Made by a program: the position numbers and the translations under genes. Source: Ignavibacteria bacterium UBA7675 (GTDB lineage Bacteria > Bacteroidota > Ignavibacteria > Kapaibacteriales > UB7675). From it: a DNA stretch of 64,000 nt. The notes beneath the pieces are model-generated. The model did not search any database, was not told the origin of the DNA, and saw only the letters and a list, made by a program, of their open reading frames with translations. Location of the stretch: assembly GCA_002483085.1 (NCBI GenBank), contig DLHF01000062.1, positions 86,230 through 150,229 on the forward strand. The letters are read 5' to 3'. Positions 62,549 to 64,000 of the stretch are shown here, piece by piece (the stretch's first letter is position 1; the number at the start of each line of letters is the position of its first letter).

Positions 62549-63656
62549 GCGGAGAAGCCTGCGAGCGAAACAGTACTGTGGATTCAAGTCCGAAGGAAAA
62601 CACCACGCGGTGTTCTGGCTGCAACACAATGCCGAGTTGTGCCTTGCCAAGCGCACTACTGCGCGCAGCACCAGCGCCAATCTGTGCAAATGGATACACA
62701 GTACTCTCTATGCCAAGTTCGGGAAGCGAGAGCCGATACACAGCCATCGCCCAGGGCAGCGTTTCAGTGCTGCGAAACTCCACAGCTTCCCCGTCCACAT
62801 CCACAGTAGAGACATCTACAAAAGGCTCCTGTCCTGCTTCAATGCCAAAAGCGTGGTTGCCGTTTACCTCGTAGAACACACCGGCGCTCATCTGGCCAGA
62901 CACGGCAACAGCGGCACCACCCACACTCATACCGCGAAGTGACAGCGCAACAGTTCCTTCTTCCTCCTGCAAACGCGCATAGCGGAGAAGCCCGTCGTCC
63001 GACCCCATACTTATCGGTGTTTCTACAGAAGCAATTTTTCCGGAACGGATGGACTGATCGGCAAAGGGGGAGCGGCTTATGGAAGCATGTGTGATTGCAT
63101 TGCTCGGCGTGGAGTGTTGTATCGGCTCTTCGCTGCCGAATGCAGGGAAGCTCTTATGATATTCTACCACAGTGCGATTCGCTCGGTGCCGCGCTGTGGG
63201 CTGCGCTACAGCAGCGGGAATACCAGTAGGAGGAAGTGGTTCAACCGCATGTGTGGCCGCTGGTGGCCGTGCAGTGGTAGAGACCACTGGTCGAAGAACA
63301 TCGGCATTGCTATGCTCCAAGCCGCCTATGCGAACAACGGCTATTGTAGCAAGTACAGCCAGCACTGCGGTTGCGGCAAAGGCGCCAATGCGCCGCACAA
63401 TTATAAAAGCGCTAACGGATTGTGGCACCGGCATAGCAGTAATACGCCTCATGATATCGTCGGCAGCATACGCTGGAGCTTTCAGGTGCGCGGCATCGGC
63501 CTGCACAGTTTTGTGCATACGCATCATCCGCGAAAACTCGCGGCGCATTTCCCCATTCCTGCCGAGCTCAGCAAAAAGCACTTCTTCGTGCACACCGCTG
63601 AGCCCTTCGTCGAAATACTCTTGCAGGAGATCGTGATAGGAATGCAGAGAAGACAT
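62505..63656 (-). CDS. Anti-sigma-like protein with C-terminal barrel-like domain
   Basis: A 383-residue protein. The first 90 residues are cytoplasmic and zf-HC2-like in layout (YHDLLQEYFDEGLSGVHEEV, FSRMMRMHKTVQADA), without an obvious zinc ligand cluster; one helix (RIGAFAATAVLAVLATIAVV) spans the membrane. A proline- and threonine-rich linker follows, then a C-terminal domain with barrel-like strands (SAGVFYEVNGNHAFGIEAGQ, PFAQIGAGAARSSALGKAQL, WTYGVGVKL). The ATG is preceded by an AGGTG site. It is encoded seven bases after an ECF sigma factor, so it is probably the cognate regulator. Confidence 0.75.
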   Translation of the reverse strand: MSSLHSYHDLLQEYFDEGLSGVHEEVLFAELGRNGEMRREFSRMMRMHKTVQADAAHLKAPAYAADDIMRRITAMPVPQSVSAFIIVRRIGAFAATAVLAVLATIAVVRIGGLEHSNADVLRPVVSTTARPPAATHAVEPLPPTGIPAAVAQPTARHRANRTVVEYHKSFPAFGSEEPIQHSTPSNAITHASISRSPFADQSIRSGKIASVETPISMGSDDGLLRYARLQEEEGTVALSLRGMSVGGAAVAVSGQMSAGVFYEVNGNHAFGIEAGQEPFVDVSTVDVDGEAVEFRSTETLPWAMAVYRLSLPELGIESTVYPFAQIGAGAARSSALGKAQLGIVLQPEHRVVFSFGLESTVLFRSQASPLTALRWTYGVGVKL

Positions 63657-63663
63657 AGGCACC

Positions 63664-64000
63664 TCACAATTGCGATAGATCTTCGAGAATAGGCGAAAGT
63701 AATTCTTTGAGCTTTTCCTTTGCGCGCCACACACGATTTTTCAGCACGTCTACAGATTCGCCAGTAATCTCCGCCATTTCGTTGTACGAGAACTGCTGGT
63801 ACTGGCGCAATACAAATGCTTCGCGAAGTGGAAAATCGAGGAGCTCAAGCGCCGAACTCACCAGTGTAAGCAGCTCTTTCTGCTCGTATGGCGAGCCTAG
63901 GGCAACAATATGCCATTCCTCTACCGGCACAGTGTGCTTGCGGTCGCGCTTGGAGTTCAAGCACAGGTTGCGCGCTACAGTAATAAGCAGCCCTGCCGTG
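63664..64000 (-). CDS. ECF RNA polymerase sigma factor, 5' end outside the window
   Basis: The C-terminal 112 residues of a sigma-70 family factor, truncated at the right edge. Region 2.4-like LLITVARNLCLNSKRDRK precedes a short linker and region 4 (LDFPLREAFVLRQYQQFSYN, EMAEITGESVDVLKNRVW, RAKEKLKELL), whose helix-turn-helix recognises the -35 box. The frame is open to the edge, so an apparent TTG at 63960 is not the start. It is followed after seven bases by the anti-sigma-like gene. Confidence 0.92.
   Translation of the reverse strand, partial: TAGLLITVARNLCLNSKRDRKHTVPVEEWHIVALGSPYEQKELLTLVSSALELLDFPLREAFVLRQYQQFSYNEMAEITGESVDVLKNRVWRAKEKLKELLSPILEDLSQL

Overview
The window reads as chromosomal DNA of a Gram-negative bacterium of the Bacteroidota/Chlorobiota (FCB) group. 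The grounds are type IX secretion (T9SS) C-terminal sorting domains on four proteins, a PorX-type regulator, a TonB-dependent receptor with a carboxypeptidase-like N-terminal domain, an HYC_CC_PP protein, a propeller-type sensor kinase and a bifunctional aminolipid-type acyltransferase. Moderate GC and the mixture of Bacteroidota and Chlorobi traits would suit an Ignavibacteria/Kapabacteria-like lineage, but I cannot place it to genus. No rRNA, tRNA, CRISPR array or replication origin was seen. About 47 protein genes are called.

Layout. 1-11 kb: two tandem paralogous secreted subtilisins (+) and a third, convergent one (-). 11-18 kb: a surface tail-fibre-like protein and a LytTR response regulator/propeller histidine kinase pair. 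18-27 kb (-): Memo-family protein, ftsY, a CDP-alcohol phosphatidyltransferase, an O-antigen-ligase-like protein with TPRs, an aminotransferase, tsaE and porX. 27-36.4 kb (+): an outer-membrane barrel, hpf, hprK, two paralogous peptide-binding lipoproteins, GDP-fucose synthase and an MFS permease. 36.8-38.8 kb: an AAA ATPase, a truncated or fused antitoxin ORF and a VapC toxin. 38.9-46.7 kb (-): a LON-domain protein and a full SUF iron-sulfur operon headed by an Rrf2 regulator with two operator-like palindromes. 46.8-55 kb (-): di-haem peroxidase, T9SS thioredoxin, HYC_CC_PP protein, a complete ISAs1-type insertion sequence, TonB receptor and a double acyltransferase. 55-64 kb: small membrane proteins, methyltransferase, DUF2461, a zinc metalloprotease, a small conserved protein, a PhyH-like dioxygenase and an anti-sigma/ECF sigma pair cut by the right edge.

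The most unusual signal is a dispersed intergenic repeat, found about ten times. Its 5' part is GTGGCACGGGC plus a variable hairpin, followed by the near-invariant GTCGCTGTCACCGGTCGCA. Better preserved copies continue into a CAGCCGCCGGAA-like box and some end in GAAGACAGAAGCG. It sits between genes, usually in the direction of transcription, and interrupts functional units such as sufS/sufD and the LytTR regulator/kinase pair. Its hairpin arms differ between copies while pairing is kept in several of them, so it is the best candidate here for an undescribed element.

The genes suggest a cell that secretes proteases through T9SS, senses its envelope through LytTR, PorX and ECF systems, imports peptides, decorates its surface with fucose-containing polysaccharide and assembles Fe-S clusters under Rrf2 control.
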